Counted from the stretch's first letter, positions 17,924-29,046 are shown. The stretch: DNA of 64,000 nt from Anticarsia gemmatalis (GCF_050436995.1 NC_134775.1:773501-837500), one strand, 5' to 3'. The notes: generated by a model not told the origin, from the letters alone. Translations and numbers: made by a program.

Positions 17924-20881
17924 CTAAGATAATTGTGACGATTCTGCAACTTTGTTCAACAAAAGATCCCGCACTTTGTTCTTGAACGTAAGACGGTTAG
18001 TGGACATCCTGATTTCAAGAGGGAGCGCATTCCATAACAGAACTGACTGGACAGGGAAAGAAGAGTTAATAAACCCAGTAGTGTGGGATGGGCAGAGAAG
18101 AGTGAGATTGCTTGAAGAGCGGAGATTACGGTTGTGGTTATCACACAAGTATTGAAAGTAGGGAGTTAGGTAGGCTGGGGGAGAAGAAGAAGTAAGGAAA
18201 GAGAAGAGTGTCGTGAGAGCGCGTAAATTACGGCGCCCACGGATTGGTAGCCACCTAAGTTGAGCGCGATAAGTAGATACATGATCATACTTGCGAAGAT
18301 TGAATATGAATCGAATGCAGTTGTTAAGAAGACGGTCGAGTTTGTTGAGGAGATCTGCATTCAAGTCAAAGTAACACACATCACCATAATCGATGAGAGG
18401 GAAAATTAAAGTCTGTACAAGCATCGCTTTCGTCCTACATGGCAGCATGTTCTTGAGGCGATATAGAGCCCGCAATGTGCTAGTGACTCTGCGACAAACA
18501 TTGGCTATTTGGGTTTTCCAGCTTAAAGTTGAGTCAATGTATAATCCTAAATCTCGCACAGCAGACGTAGTTTCAATAGTCGAGCCATTAAAAACTATAG
18601 GTGGAACGTGAACGTGACCAAGCCTGCTGATGTTACGGTGACTGCCTACCAGTATAGCCTGACATTTGGTAGGGTTAACGGCTAAGCCGAACTTCTCGGA
18701 CCAGGACTTGATGTGTTCGAGGTCGCCGTTCACGACATCAACCGCTGTGGATATGGAGTCCACAGTTCCTTGCGAATAAAGCTGCAAGTCATCAGCGTAC
18801 AGATGATACGCTCCTTGAAGATTTTGGGTAACCAGATTAATAAAGAAAGAAAACAATAAGGGAGAAAGAATGCTGCCTTGCGGGACGCCAGAATCAAGTT
18901 CACGCCAGCTCGATGAGGATTCACCGAAGTGAACTGATTGCTGGCGTCCTTGAAGATATGAGGAAAACCATTTTATTGCACCGGAAGATATATTAAGATG
19001 AGAAAGGATAGAGAGGAGGATATCATGACTGACGGTATTGAAGGCGTTTGAGAAGTCTACCAGAGCCATCACAGTGACTTTTGTATCCTCCATCCCCGCC
19101 CTAATATCGCCAGTCACTTTAAGGAGTGCCGAAGTAGTGCTGTGGCCTGGTCTGAACCCGGATTGAAATGGACTAAGAAGGTTATTGTTGAACACAAACT
19201 GTGTTAACTGTTTGTGCACACAGGCCTCGAGCACTTTGGAAAGAAAAGGGAGAATGGAAATAGGTCGGAAGTGAGCTGGAAGCGACGGATTTGGAATTTT
19301 AGGTAAAGGGATAATGTAGGCCTTGCGCCACAGAGAAGGGAAGGAACCGACGGTAAGGGAGAAATTAATAATATGGGAAATAGCTGGGAGCAAGTGATCC
19401 AAAACAGAGACAATCATCCGACGACTGACGTCATCGGCGCCTACTGCATTCGACTTAATGGACAGGATTATCTTCTTTATATCCTCCGGCGTTACTGGAG
19501 AAAAGGAGAAGGATTCAATATTTGGGCGGGGTAAATCTAAAATGGAACGGACAGTATTGCACTTGGTTTGGTGATCGATAGGTGTAGTGGAAGTGAAATG
19601 GCGATTTATATCATCCAAACCAACAGTGCAATGTAAGTCGTTACTCTGATGTCTGCCAATACCCAGGGTCCCGAGAAACCTCCAGATATCGACAGGGGAG
19701 GAGGAGGAAAGATTATTGAGAAAATGTCGGCGTTTAGCATTGCGTACCATCTGATTGCATCGGTTTCTTGCAGCTTTAAACCTAACCCAATTTTCGTCGC
19801 AGCGGTCTCGGCGAAACTTGGCAAAGGCCCTGTCCCTTCGTCTCATGGCCATACAAACGCCTTCGGACATCCAGGGAGCGGGTGGACGTTTGAGCCTAAC
19901 TTTCCTAACCGGCGCGTGGACATCGAACAGCCCAACAACAGCTTTATTGAAAATACAAATCTTGTCGTCAATGTTCGAAGCTGTTGTGAGCTGCCCCCAG
20001 TTAAGGTTAGCGGCATCCGTACCTAATTTGTCGACATTCATACGGCCGAAACAGCGCTTGTACAGAACCTTTGGGCGGGATTTAGGAGGCTTTAGGGTAT
20101 AGGACGTGAAGATCAAGTCGTGATGAGAGAAACCAGGAGCTGGGTATTGGCCAGAGGATGAGACAAGGGAGGGAGCAGACGTGAGGATTAAGTCCAGCCA
20201 GGTATCTTCACCTTCAGTGTTGTGGTGAGTGGCATGTAGGGGTAGAACGTGAAGGCTGGTGGACTCGACGATCTCAAGGAGTTTACAGGAACGAGGTGAG
20301 CAGGTAGAAAGGAGATCGGTGTTGAAATCGCCCATGATGATTTGATGTGTGTAACTAGACCCTGTAGATTCCAGCACGGACTCGATGCTGGAGAAGTAGT
20401 CAATGGAAGGGGGACAATATACAACGCCGAGTAGGACTTTGACTCCTTTGACACAAACCTCGAGAAAAATAAATCTGGCTGATGCAGAGTAATTAGGACA
20501 AGAGGAATTAAGAATTTGATAAGGGAAGTCACTCCTAAGGTAGATGGCGACGCCACCACCTCTCTTATCTATGCAGTCGTTGCGTATTAAAGAGAAACCA
20601 GAGAGAGAGTAGGAAGAAGATGGTAGGTGAGGTTTGAGCCAAGACTCTGAAATCAGGATGGCATGAACGTCAGCATCAACGAATGCTTCTTGTAGGTCAG
20701 CGTAGTGGCTCGGAATGCTTTGTGCATTAAGGTGACACACATTAAAAATATTTTTATTTGAGCCTACAAAAGTTTGCCGTACAAAATCACCGAGCGTACC
20801 CTCTGTGGAACAAAAGCTGTCACTTGAAGAAGAGCTGAAATTGTCAGCTGATGCGAAAGAAGCATCATCGCTGCTATACAT
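17924..20881 (-). CDS. LINE ORF2: apurinic endonuclease plus reverse transcriptase
   Basis: An open frame of 985 codons. The endonuclease domain (about residues 45-270) shows NVCHLNAQSIPSHYADLQEA, ILISESWLKP (catalytic Glu), IMGDFNTDLLS and FSHHDLIF (catalytic His). RT (about 480-760) shows VGADDVSRRMI, FQSGFRPGHSTTSALL, MALVDFSNAFNTVSHDILL, SGVPQGSILSPLLF and HLYADDLQLYSQ (Y-A-D-D). The C-terminal region has LIDYGDVCYFDL and LRWLPIRGRRNLRALT. All catalytic residues I can check are present, so ORF2 looks intact. In target-primed retrotransposition this protein nicks the target and copies its own RNA. Confidence 0.93.
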   Translation of the reverse strand: MYSSDDASFASADNFSSSSSDSFCSTEGTLGDFVRQTFVGSNKNIFNVCHLNAQSIPSHYADLQEAFVDADVHAILISESWLKPHLPSSSYSLSGFSLIRNDCIDKRGGGVAIYLRSDFPYQILNSSCPNYSASARFIFLEVCVKGVKVLLGVVYCPPSIDYFSSIESVLESTGSSYTHQIIMGDFNTDLLSTCSPRSCKLLEIVESTSLHVLPLHATHHNTEGEDTWLDLILTSAPSLVSSSGQYPAPGFSHHDLIFTSYTLKPPKSRPKVLYKRCFGRMNVDKLGTDAANLNWGQLTTASNIDDKICIFNKAVVGLFDVHAPVRKVRLKRPPAPWMSEGVCMAMRRRDRAFAKFRRDRCDENWVRFKAARNRCNQMVRNAKRRHFLNNLSSSSPVDIWRFLGTLGIGRHQSNDLHCTVGLDDINRHFTSTTPIDHQTKCNTVRSILDLPRPNIESFSFSPVTPEDIKKIILSIKSNAVGADDVSRRMIVSVLDHLLPAISHIINFSLTVGSFPSLWRKAYIIPLPKIPNPSLPAHFRPISILPFLSKVLEACVHKQLTQFVFNNNLLSPFQSGFRPGHSTTSALLKVTGDIRAGMEDTKVTVMALVDFSNAFNTVSHDILLSILSHLNISSGAIKWFSSYLQGRQQSVHFGESSSSWRELDSGVPQGSILSPLLFSFFINLVTQNLQGAYHLYADDLQLYSQGTVDSISTAVDVVNGDLEHIKSWSEKFGLAVNPTKCQAILVGSHRNISRLGHVHVPPIVFNGSTIETTSAVRDLGLYIDSTLSWKTQIANVCRRVTSTLRALYRLKNMLPCRTKAMLVQTLIFPLIDYGDVCYFDLNADLLNKLDRLLNNCIRFIFNLRKYDHVSTYRAQLRWLPIRGRRNLRALTTLFSFLTSSSPPAYLTPYFQYLCDNHNRNLRSSSNLTLLCPSHTTGFINSSFPVQSVLLWNALPLEIRMSTNRLTFKNKVRDLLLNKVAESSQLS

Positions 20882-21353
20882 AATATAATATATAAATATA
20901 TATAAATATAATAGTTATAATAAATAGGTATAAAAAAAACAAAATATAAAACGGTGCAAATTGCTCTCTGCACCACCCGCCAGCTAACACACAAAAGTAA
21001 AAATAAAAGAAATCATAAAAGCACAGTACTAGAAAAACTTAAAAATAAAAACGGTAATCGAATTGAAACAAAAAAAAATAAATAAGTAAAAGACATAACA
21101 AAACGCAACACCGAACGTTACTGAACGTAACTCCCAAAGTCACAATGTTGTCATCTGTCAGTTTGACAGCTGACAAGTGACAACACTGCGACCCAGTGAG
21201 TGTGAAAATAACAACTATGACAATAAATACAATAAGAGGGTGATAGCTTAATAAATAAAACAAGTGAACAAGTTGATGGCTGCGCGTACCGAACTGTGCA
21301 GTGCCACTAAAATGCATAAACACACGCTTCACGATACGATCAAGTACACTTAC

Positions 21354-22107
21354 TTAGATCTTACGCGGTTTAGCAGATCCCGCCGCAGATGATCCTGTGT
21401 TCGCCGCTCCGTGCCTCGGCCGGGATGGGACTGCAGTGGCCACCTTTGGATGCAGGGCAGTTAACGACTTCAGCTCTTCCAAAGTGACGATCTTATGTCG
21501 TTGATTCGTAGTTTTGACGACGATGATGCCGTCCTGAGTCCAACAGTCCTTCAATCCAAAATGCTGCCGGGCCTTCGCAAATACAGTTTGGCGGGTCCTC
21601 GTCAGGAACTCTGACCGATATTGACGTCCCGCGCAGTTTCGCCTTGGCTCGCCAGACGGATGACCGGACCTCTGCATCCGAGAAGCGCACTAATATTGGT
21701 CGATGGTGCTTACCTCCGGGGGTGCCAATCCTGTGACAGACCCTAATGGAAGCAGCAGTGACGGTGGTCAAGCCCAACTTGGCATGGAGAATGCTGGAGG
21801 CCATACTTTGCCGGTCTATGTTCTCCGTCTCCGGAATGCCGAGGAAGAGAAGATCCTTCCTCCGATGTCTCGTCTCTATGGAGTCCACCATCCGTGCACA
21901 TTCAGCAACTTGTTGTCGGAGCAAACTGAGGACACCAAAAATGAGCTCACGGAAAGTCCGGAACTCTTCCGCCACCTTCGCCACTGTGTCCTTCGCAGCA
22001 CCCGTCTGCAGTTGAGCCTCCAGTTCAGCCATCCTCTTGCTGAAGGTCTCTTCAAGCTTCGTCTGAGTTAATTGTATTTCACTAAGCTGAGACATATTGT
22101 CTAACAA
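21354..22107 (-). pseudogene. LINE ORF1 (coiled-coil RNA-binding protein), frameshifted
   Basis: The N-terminal part (22107 down to about 21600) has a coiled-coil region (LEETFSKRMAELEAQLQ, RTFRELIFGVLSLLRQQVAE) followed by RRKDLLFLGIPETENIDR and RVCHRIGTPGGKHHRPILV. A shift to another frame near 21600 is then needed to read EFLTRTRQTVFAKARQHFG and DGIIVVKTTNQRHKIVTL, ending AKPRKI. This order (coiled coil, RRM-like, C-terminal domain) resembles L1-type ORF1p, by analogy. With an intact ORF2 but a broken ORF1, the copy is probably not autonomous. Confidence 0.78.
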
Positions 22108-22331
22108 CTAGTGACAGTGACTTGCAAATATTGTGGTTTGTGTTGAGCTGGCAGGTGGTGTATAGTGATACAGTATCACTACATATATTAAAAACTTATA
22201 ATTGTGAGTACTTAAATGATTATATTGAATGAATAAAATTGAAAATAAACTATTATATTAATTAAATAAAAATAAAATTAGGGATATATATATAGCGTTT
22301 TTTTTTTATTTGAGTTTTAACGTTATTAAAT

Positions 22332-22634
22332 AGATAAACTACCGCTAAATGTACCTCAGAAACCGGGGGTAAGAGAAATTAAAAAAAGTTTCGAATTATT
22401 TCAAGGCCACTTTATTAACAATTGCCCCTTGCTTGACTCATAAAGGGTAAGGTCACTATATAATAGATACAAATACGCCCCTATATTTTGTTTCCTTCTA
22501 ATAAAAGCCGGTTTACGTAATTGTTTCACCCTCGGTTTCTAAGGTACATTTAGCGGTAATTTATCTATTCAATAGCGTATTTCTTATATGAATTGAATTA
22601 ACTTAAACCGGTTTTTATTATAGAAACCGGGCAT
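22332..22634. mobile_element. MITE pieces with GGTTTCT-type inverted ends
   Basis: CCCTCGGTTTCTAAGGTAC at 22528 is mirrored by TATAGAAACCGGGC near 22634, delimiting a MITE of about 107 bp. A second end (TAGATAAACTACCGCTAAAT ... GAAACCGGGGGTA) sits inverted at 22332-22371. One end also occurs at 7027. Confidence 0.6.
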
Positions 22635-22727
22635 CAGTTCTGGACGTGGTGTCTTACTTATCGTATCGGTTATTCGTCCCACCGGTCTACGAGAGTGACT
22701 TAATAGAGAGTGTACCTGTATATTTAA

Positions 22728-22991
22728 CTAGCTGACCCGCGCAATTTCGCTTGCGTCACATAAGAGAGAATGGGTCATATTTTCCCCGTTTTTGTAACAT
22801 TTTTTACCGGTACTCTGCTCCTATTAGTCGTAGCGTGATTATATATAGCCTATAGCCTTCCTCGATAAACGTGCTATCTAACACTGAATAATTTTTCAAA
22901 TCGGACCAGTAGTTTCTGAGATAAGCGCGTTCAAACATACAAACAAACAAACAAGCAAACAATCTCTTCAGCTTTATAATATTAGTATAGA
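22728..22991 (-). mobile_element. Non-autonomous Helitron
   Basis: CTAGCTGACCCGCGCAATT ... AATATTAGTATAGA on plus. The body carries all family motifs. Confidence 0.8.
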
Positions 22992-23085
22992 TTGTGCACA
23001 CACTTGGACACTATAAACAAAGTCTTAAGGTTGGCTGGTTTTAAACTGGCCGTCGTAGTCTTTGATGGTTCATTTTGAATGAGTG

Positions 23086-23374
23086 AGGGCGCGTTCCCAC
23101 TGTGTCGTAATGATTAATTTATCGTTGGACGACAGTCGTCTCTAGCTGCTCCCATTATAACGATTGTTTGTCGTCAAAAAATGTTATCGTTTAGTAACTG
23201 TCGTATCTAGCCGTCCCCACTGTCACGATAATCTGTCGTCACAGCAAATAATGTCGTAGACGACAGTAAGTCGTGTCGTTCTATATGTGAACACCTCCAT
23301 TTCAACATATAAGCCACGACACTTAAAACTACACGATTATCTGTCGTCACGACATAGTGGGAACGCGCCCTCAT
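23086..23374. mobile_element. MITE with 24-bp terminal inverted repeats
   Basis: GAGGGCGCGTTCCCACTGTG at the left end mirrors CATAGTGGGAACGCGCCCTC at the right end. The body is rich in GTCGT/ACGAC motifs that give further internal symmetry. No coding capacity. Superfamily not assigned; the target duplication is unclear (possibly 2-3 bp). Confidence 0.82.
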
Positions 23375-23471
23375 GTAAATGAAATATCTTCTGTAAGTTT
23401 TTATAGTCAGTTGCCGTTTATATTTGCGAGTGAATAGTTTTTAGTGCAGTGATTTTTAACTTAGTTTGACG

Positions 23472-23687
23472 GTCTTCGTAGCGCAGTAGTTAAAGCAGTC
23501 GTCACGCTAATACCAGTGTGTCGGGAGGTCGTGGTTTCGATTCTCACACGGAACAAATATTTGTTCGATCCACAAATAGTTGTTTCGGTTCTGGTTGTAC
23601 TTTGTGTCCGTTGTTTGTGTTTGTAAAAATATAAATATTAGAATTCTTATGATATTGTTATGTATATGCGATGTTTTAATAATTGTT
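23472..23687 (+). mobile_element. tRNA-derived SINE (family E)
   Basis: CTTCGTAGCGCAGTAGTTAA (A box), GTCGTGGTTTCGATTCTCAC (B box), a body with CGATCCACAAATAGTTGTTT, and an AT-rich tail. It lies exactly at the left breakpoint of the BEL 5' LTR. Confidence 0.8.
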
Positions 23688-23761
23688 CGTCAATTTAGAA
23701 CAACCGTGGTTCTGTGTTCTCGCACCGCCACCAACGCAAGCGTCATAAAGGTGCTTGTCCA
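23688..23761 (+). repeat. BEL-1 5' LTR remnant
   Basis: CGTCAATTTAGAACAACCGT through GCGTCATAAAGGTGCTTGTC-CA matches the end of the 3' LTR (36952-37020) with two differences. Right after it, TTGGTCCTTCGAGCCGGAT is also found just inside the 5' LTR of the second BEL element (near 58885-58906, minus), so it marks the primer-binding/leader region. Confidence 0.88.
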
Positions 23762-24731
23762 TTGGTCCTTCGAGCCGGATCCGCATTTTTGAGAACAACG
23801 GTCCTTCTGAGGACCGCCGCCTGTACTCGCAGTGGATGGCTGCGACAAAGGTACAAGGCTCCGCAGCGCTAGCGGCCCGCTTGAAGCGGTCAAGCTTGTA
23901 GCTGTCAGTGCAACGTGTGACGTCAGAGAAGACGTCAACAGTACGAGAGCAGCCCGGTGACGTCAGGCGACGTTTTCTGGAGCAGTTGCTGGTGACGTCG
24001 CAGTCTACAGCATCGAGTCTACGCCGTGTGACATCACGGACGGTAGCCAAGAGTTCAACACGCCACATCACAGAGGGCAGCACCAGTCGGTCAAATTGTG
24101 TAGTGAGTGTGAAGTGCAACCGTGAGTACAATTTAAATAATTAGTTCGAGATCAACTTTAATTGCTAATTTGAACCTTATTGCCATCAAGATTTAAACTT
24201 AGAAAATTTGAATAGAAACTGGACTTAGAACAATTTTGCAGAGAATTTGAACTTAGTAAACTTTAAGTGTAGTTTGTAGTTACTTTAGTTTTAATGCATG
24301 CTTAGGACTTAGAATATTTTTATAGAAAACGGGGGAACGGGGACTCTATGCCCGATTTTCTCCAAGTGTAAAACAACATTTAAAACACTTGTAAAATTTT
24401 TGCGTTTAGTGCAGCACTTAGAATATTTTTGTTGGTTTTAACTTTATTTTTTTTTATGTTGTATTTTTATTTTACTTTTATATTTTATGTTTGCCTGTGT
24501 GTTTGTTTTATGTTTTGTTGGCTTTACTCCACGTATTTGCTTAAGGTTAATTTAGCTTATAAAAGCTTTTATTTGGTCAGCTTATAGACGCTTTATATTC
24601 AACATTTTTTTTTTGTAGAAATAGATTTTATTTGGTGTTTATAGTTTAGAAAGCTTTGCTTATTTTAAAATATTTTGTAGATTTAAATATTTTTATTAAA
24701 GTTTATTTACAGTTAAATTAAATTCATAAAA

Positions 24732-25468
24732 ATGGAAGGATTAATCAATCTGTTAAGGAATTTACAAGTAGTTATACAAAAGGGTTTAATTAATTTTAAG
24801 AAGAGTCCGAAAGAGAGACTTACATTAGAGTACATAGAAACAAGACAAGAACTTTTAGAACAAGATTGGATAAAATTTAAGGATATTAATTCAAGGATAC
24901 ATGAAAGTTACGATGTAGAAGAGATTGGTCAGGAAGTAGTGGATATCTATGACGCTACAGAAGACAATTACATTACTTATAAATCACTCATGAGCACAAT
25001 GCTAAATAAACTTACTGCTAAATTACCACAAGAAAAGGCTAGTGACAATTCATCTAAAAAATCATCAAATTCTTTTGTAAAATTACCCAAAATTACCATA
25101 CCTACTTTTTCAGGTAATTATAGCGAATGGGTCACTTTCAATGATTTATTTATAGCCTTAGTACATAAAAATGAATCTTTGGATGATTGTCAAAAGCTTC
25201 ATTATTTGAAAAATCATCTTACTGGAGAAGCCGAACAATTGATTAGGCATACTCCTATAAGTGACGCTAATTATGCTCAATGTTGGGATATTTTGGAGAA
25301 ACGGTATAACAACAAAAAATATCAAGCTAATTGTATCCTTAAACGTTTATTTGGCCAAAAGCGCATGTATACAGAGTCAGGTTCGGCTCTCAAAGAATTG
25401 TTGGATACAACCAATGATTGCCTAAATGCACTTACAAATTTGAAAGTAGATGTGAGTACATGAGATAT
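24732..25468 (+). pseudogene. BEL-1 Gag, N-terminal part
   Basis: The frame starts MEGLINLLRNLQVVIQKGL and contains the BEL Gag signature LPKITIPTFSGNYSEWVTF and LHYLKNHLTGEAEQLI, then QCWDILEKRYNN. It reaches the TGA at 25461, where the family has Trp (compare SWDPLLVHILTGKMD in the second BEL element). The next bases are the target duplication of the Penelope insert, and the frame resumes at 31955. Gag would build the particle core. Confidence 0.9.
25457..25468. repeat. Target-site duplication of Penelope insert, left copy
   Basis: TACATGAGATAT here and again at 31948-31959 flanks the whole Penelope block. Confidence 0.93.
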
Positions 25469-25600
25469 TAATGTTTTTAAACTCTCGCGACTAGTACACA
25501 TAATATTATAATGCAACGGGTCTTATACGCGATTGAAAATTTAAAGGTTAGGATACCTTATTTGCTGCCCGACGTTTCGATCGCATTACAACGACCGTGG

Positions 25601-28129
25601 TCACGAGCTGACTGATGAGGCTGCTAAGCGTCGTCTTCTTGCGGCGCGAGTTTCGACGCCTACCCTCACTTGGTTTTCACTGAGTGTACATTGTTCGGAA
25701 TTGTCGGTACTTCGACACACAACACTAACGACGTCTTTACACTGGCGCGTTACGTCATGCCGGCGACGGCTGCACTTGCTGATGACAGGATTCCACGTAG
25801 ATGATAAACGGTATCCCTCTTCACGGTTGAAATTAGAATGTTTTTTGATTTCAACCGCTTCTCGTACTATCCTGGAGTAATAGTGACGATCTGTGGAGAG
25901 GACCCGGGGTTGATGTAGCTCGATCCAGTGATTGGTTCCTGCTTCCAACAAGTGCTCAGCTATCGCGGATTTGTTGACTTGCCGGTTCTTGACAGCTGCG
26001 ATATGTTCCTTGACCCTTTCAGCTATTGTTCTTTTGGTCTGTCCGATGTATGAACTACCGCAGCTACAATCCACCTTGTAAACGCCAGGTGTCTGAAGAG
26101 GAATTACATCCTTTGGCGTGCGCAAATGGTTAGCTACTTTGGAGAACGGACTATATACAGTCTTTATGGAGTATTTCTTCAGTACTGTTCCAACTTTATC
26201 CGTTACTCCTTTTATGTAGGGCATAAAAGCTGGTACTCTGCTAACACCAGTCTGACATTCTTGCCTCTTCAGACGTCGTTCGGTTCTCCTGTATCCGTTC
26301 CGCTTAAGTACCTCCTGAACGTGTGAGAGTTCACCGTCTAGGTGTTCAGGGTCACAAAGGTCGTATGCTCTAGTTGTCAGCGAAGCCACCACGGATTGCA
26401 GGTGTCGCGGATGATGATGCGAATTCGCGTGAAGATACCTATCGGTGTGTGTCGGTTTTCGGTAAACAGTGTGGCCCAAGGTACCATCTGTTCTCACCTT
26501 TACTTCGACATCGAGAAAGGCCAACGATCTGTCTGTCTCCATTTCATACGTGAAGTTGATGTTAGTATGAATTGAGTTCAGGGTGTTCAACAGCCGTTCT
26601 ACGTCCTGTTTATCTCCTCTCATGATACAATACACATCGTCGACATATCGTTTCCATAGCTTCACATTTGATGCCTGCATATCTATGGATTGCTCAAAAT
26701 GTTCCATCCAGATGTTTGCCATAACCGGTGCCACTGGGCTACCCATGGCCACTCCGTCGATCTGGAGGTAGTATTGTCCACGATAGAGAAAGTAGTTACC
26801 TTCTAAACAGTTCTTCAGTAAAACGACGTACTCACTAGACAGACCGTTTTCCCTCAACTTCATCTCGACGACATCAAGACAGTCCTGTATGGGAACGTTG
26901 GTGAACAGTGACTCCACATCAAAACTCACCATAACCTCATCCGGTTCCACTCTCATGGTCTTGATGATATCGACAAAGTGACGAGAGTCCTTCACGAAGG
27001 ATGCAGTCTTACCTGTTAACGGTTGCAGCACTGACGCGATGTGTTTCGCCAAATCATAGGTGGGAGAATCGATTTGACTCACTATAGGGCGCAGCGGTAC
27101 ACTCTCCTTATGTACTTTAGGCAAACCGTATAACTTAGGCGGCTGAACGCACTTGGGTCTTGCGAGACGTTGAAACACATCCTCCGCGAAAAGGTCTTCA
27201 TGGTCCTTGATCAGTGAACGTATACGTTTCGTCACTCTGGCTGTAGGGTTATACGACACTGGTTTGTAAACCGAAGTGTCACTCAACAGATTCCGTATTC
27301 TTCTGTCATAGTCTTCTGAGTCCATTACTACGGTGGCGTTTCCTTTATCAGCCTTAAGCACTAAGATATCACGATTAGCCCGCAGTTTCGATAGTGCTTG
27401 ACGCTCTTCCATAGTAACGTTCGATTTCGGCGGCTTGGATTTTCGTAGAATAACGGCAACATCCTGTCTAAGTGTATCCGCATCGTTAGACGGCACCTTG
27501 TTACGCGTTATTACTTCCTCAACACCACTTATGACATTTTCATACGGAATCCGGTTCGGAGTTACTGCGAAATTTAACCCCTTGCTCAGTACACTGTGTG
27601 TGGCATTATCAATCGGCGAACGTGACAAATTAATTACCGTATCACGCTGGGACGTGGCCGGTGTTCGGGTTGTACCGTTTACCTTCCCGCGACGGTTATA
27701 TAATCTGTCAAACTTTGCATCGTGACGGGCAATGCACAAATCGTAAATACGAGATGCCTGGTTGTATGTTACACGATCACAAAGGTCAAAGTCACTTACT
27801 GATAATACCGCACTGCACTCCGTATGTAGGTCATAAAGTTCACTCACCACACTATTCACATTGTACCGACAATTCCGTATTAATTGTCTTAAGAGACGAA
27901 CACTTGCATTTTGTAGAATTCCATCCGAGTGTGGAATGTCCTTACGCGGCTTGATACGCACTCCCGAGGGTACTAAGTCCGCGTCACGACACCTTATTAG
28001 AAACCTGAGCGATGTTTCCAAACGCACACGTTTTACTCGAAGGAATTCAAGATGTTTGATTTTTGTTACAAACTCCGGCCCGTAGCGGTTTGCAATTAAT
28101 GTTTTTAAACTCTCGCGACTAGTACACAT
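25601..28129 (-). CDS. Penelope-like RT plus GIY-YIG endonuclease, full length
   Basis: The start is taken at the ATG of MCTSRESLKTLIANRYGPEF; an upstream TTG extends the open frame by five codons. The N-terminal 250 residues have KADKGNATVVMDSEDYDRRI (RT finger region). RT core: [48 protein letters not shown] and [13 protein letters not shown]. The GIY-YIG nuclease is at about residues 690-780: [20 protein letters not shown]. The C-terminus is basic ([14 protein letters not shown]). The frame is uninterrupted and nearly identical to the plus copy at 29319. These proteins copy RNA at nicked DNA ends. Confidence 0.95.
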   Translation of the reverse strand: MCTSRESLKTLIANRYGPEFVTKIKHLEFLRVKRVRLETSLRFLIRCRDADLVPSGVRIKPRKDIPHSDGILQNASVRLLRQLIRNCRYNVNSVVSELYDLHTECSAVLSVSDFDLCDRVTYNQASRIYDLCIARHDAKFDRLYNRRGKVNGTTRTPATSQRDTVINLSRSPIDNATHSVLSKGLNFAVTPNRIPYENVISGVEEVITRNKVPSNDADTLRQDVAVILRKSKPPKSNVTMEERQALSKLRANRDILVLKADKGNATVVMDSEDYDRRIRNLLSDTSVYKPVSYNPTARVTKRIRSLIKDHEDLFAEDVFQRLARPKCVQPPKLYGLPKVHKESVPLRPIVSQIDSPTYDLAKHIASVLQPLTGKTASFVKDSRHFVDIIKTMRVEPDEVMVSFDVESLFTNVPIQDCLDVVEMKLRENGLSSEYVVLLKNCLEGNYFLYRGQYYLQIDGVAMGSPVAPVMANIWMEHFEQSIDMQASNVKLWKRYVDDVYCIMRGDKQDVERLLNTLNSIHTNINFTYEMETDRSLAFLDVEVKVRTDGTLGHTVYRKPTHTDRYLHANSHHHPRHLQSVVASLTTRAYDLCDPEHLDGELSHVQEVLKRNGYRRTERRLKRQECQTGVSRVPAFMPYIKGVTDKVGTVLKKYSIKTVYSPFSKVANHLRTPKDVIPLQTPGVYKVDCSCGSSYIGQTKRTIAERVKEHIAAVKNRQVNKSAIAEHLLEAGTNHWIELHQPRVLSTDRHYYSRIVREAVEIKKHSNFNREEGYRLSSTWNPVISKCSRRRHDVTRQCKDVVSVVCRSTDNSEQCTLSENQVRVGVETRAARRRRLAASSVSS

Positions 28130-28228
28130 AATATTATAATGCAACGGGTCTTATACGCGATTGAAAATTTAAAGGTTAGGATACCTTATTTGCTGCCCGA
28201 CGTTTCGATCGCATTACAACGACCGTGG

Positions 28229-29046
28229 TCACGAGCTGACTGATGAGGCTGCTAAGCGTCGTCTTCTTGCGGCGCGAGTTTCGACGCCTACCCTCACTTG
28301 GTTTTCACTGAGTGTACATTGTTCGGAATTGTCGGTACTTCGACACACAACACTAACGACGTCTTTACACTGGCGCGTTACGTCATGCCGGCGACGGCTG
28401 CACTTGCTGATGACAGGATTCCACGTAGATGATAAACGGTATCCCTCTTCACGGTTGAAATTAGAATGTTTTTTGATTTCAACCGCTTCTCGTACTATCC
28501 TGGAGTAATAGTGACGATCTGTGGAGAGGACCCGGGGTTGATGTAGCTCGATCCAGTGATTGGTTCCTGCTTCCAACAAGTGCTCAGCTATCGCGGATTT
28601 GTTGACTTGCCGGTTCTTGACAGCTGCGATATGTTCCTTGACCCTTTCAGCTATTGTTCTTTTGGTCTGTCCGATGTATGAACTACCGCAGCTACAATCC
28701 ACCTTGTAAACGCCAGGTGTCTGAAGAGGAATTACATCCTTTGGCGTGCGCAAATGGTTAGCTACTTTGGAGAACGGACTATATACAGTCTTTATGGAGT
28801 ATTTCTTCAGTACTGTTCCAACTTTATCCGTTACTCCTTTTATGTAGGGCATAAAAGCTGGTACTCTGCTAACACCAGTCTGACATTCTTGCCTCTTCAG
28901 ACGTCGTTCGGTTCTCCTGTATCCGTTCCGCTTAAGTACCTCCTGAACGTGTGAGAGTTCACCGTCTAGGTGTTCAGGGTCACAAAGGTCGTATGCTCTA
29001 GTTGTCAGCGAAGCCACCACGGATTGCAGGTGTCGCGGATGATGAT
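28229..29046 (-). pseudogene. Penelope-like element 3' fragment (GIY-YIG part), minus
   Basis: Contains the C-terminal 270 residues of the Penelope protein, from [19 protein letters not shown] through GIY-YIG to the stop, nearly identical to the full copy. It ends abruptly at the inverted junction at 29047. It is the upstream partial copy in tandem with the full minus copy. Confidence 0.92.

Larger units (their letters stand above)
17601..22160 (-). mobile_element. Near full-length non-LTR retrotransposon (CR1/Jockey group)
   Basis: On the minus strand: 5' UTR near 22160, ORF1 at 22107-21354 (frameshifted), 5' of ORF2 at 20881, ORF2 to 17924, a 3' UTR of about 300 bp and an (AAAT)n tail at 17601-17632. 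Boundaries are approximate; no target duplication could be fixed because both flanks are AT-rich. Confidence 0.87.

Noticed and set aside
22621..22727. Possible extra Tudor exon (open frame ...ASVLDVVSYLSYRLFVPPVYESD...) after a MITE end
   Set aside because: The acceptor and entry phase fit, but no donor gives the phase needed to enter exon f, and exons e and f already join in phase. Most likely chance or a decayed repeat.
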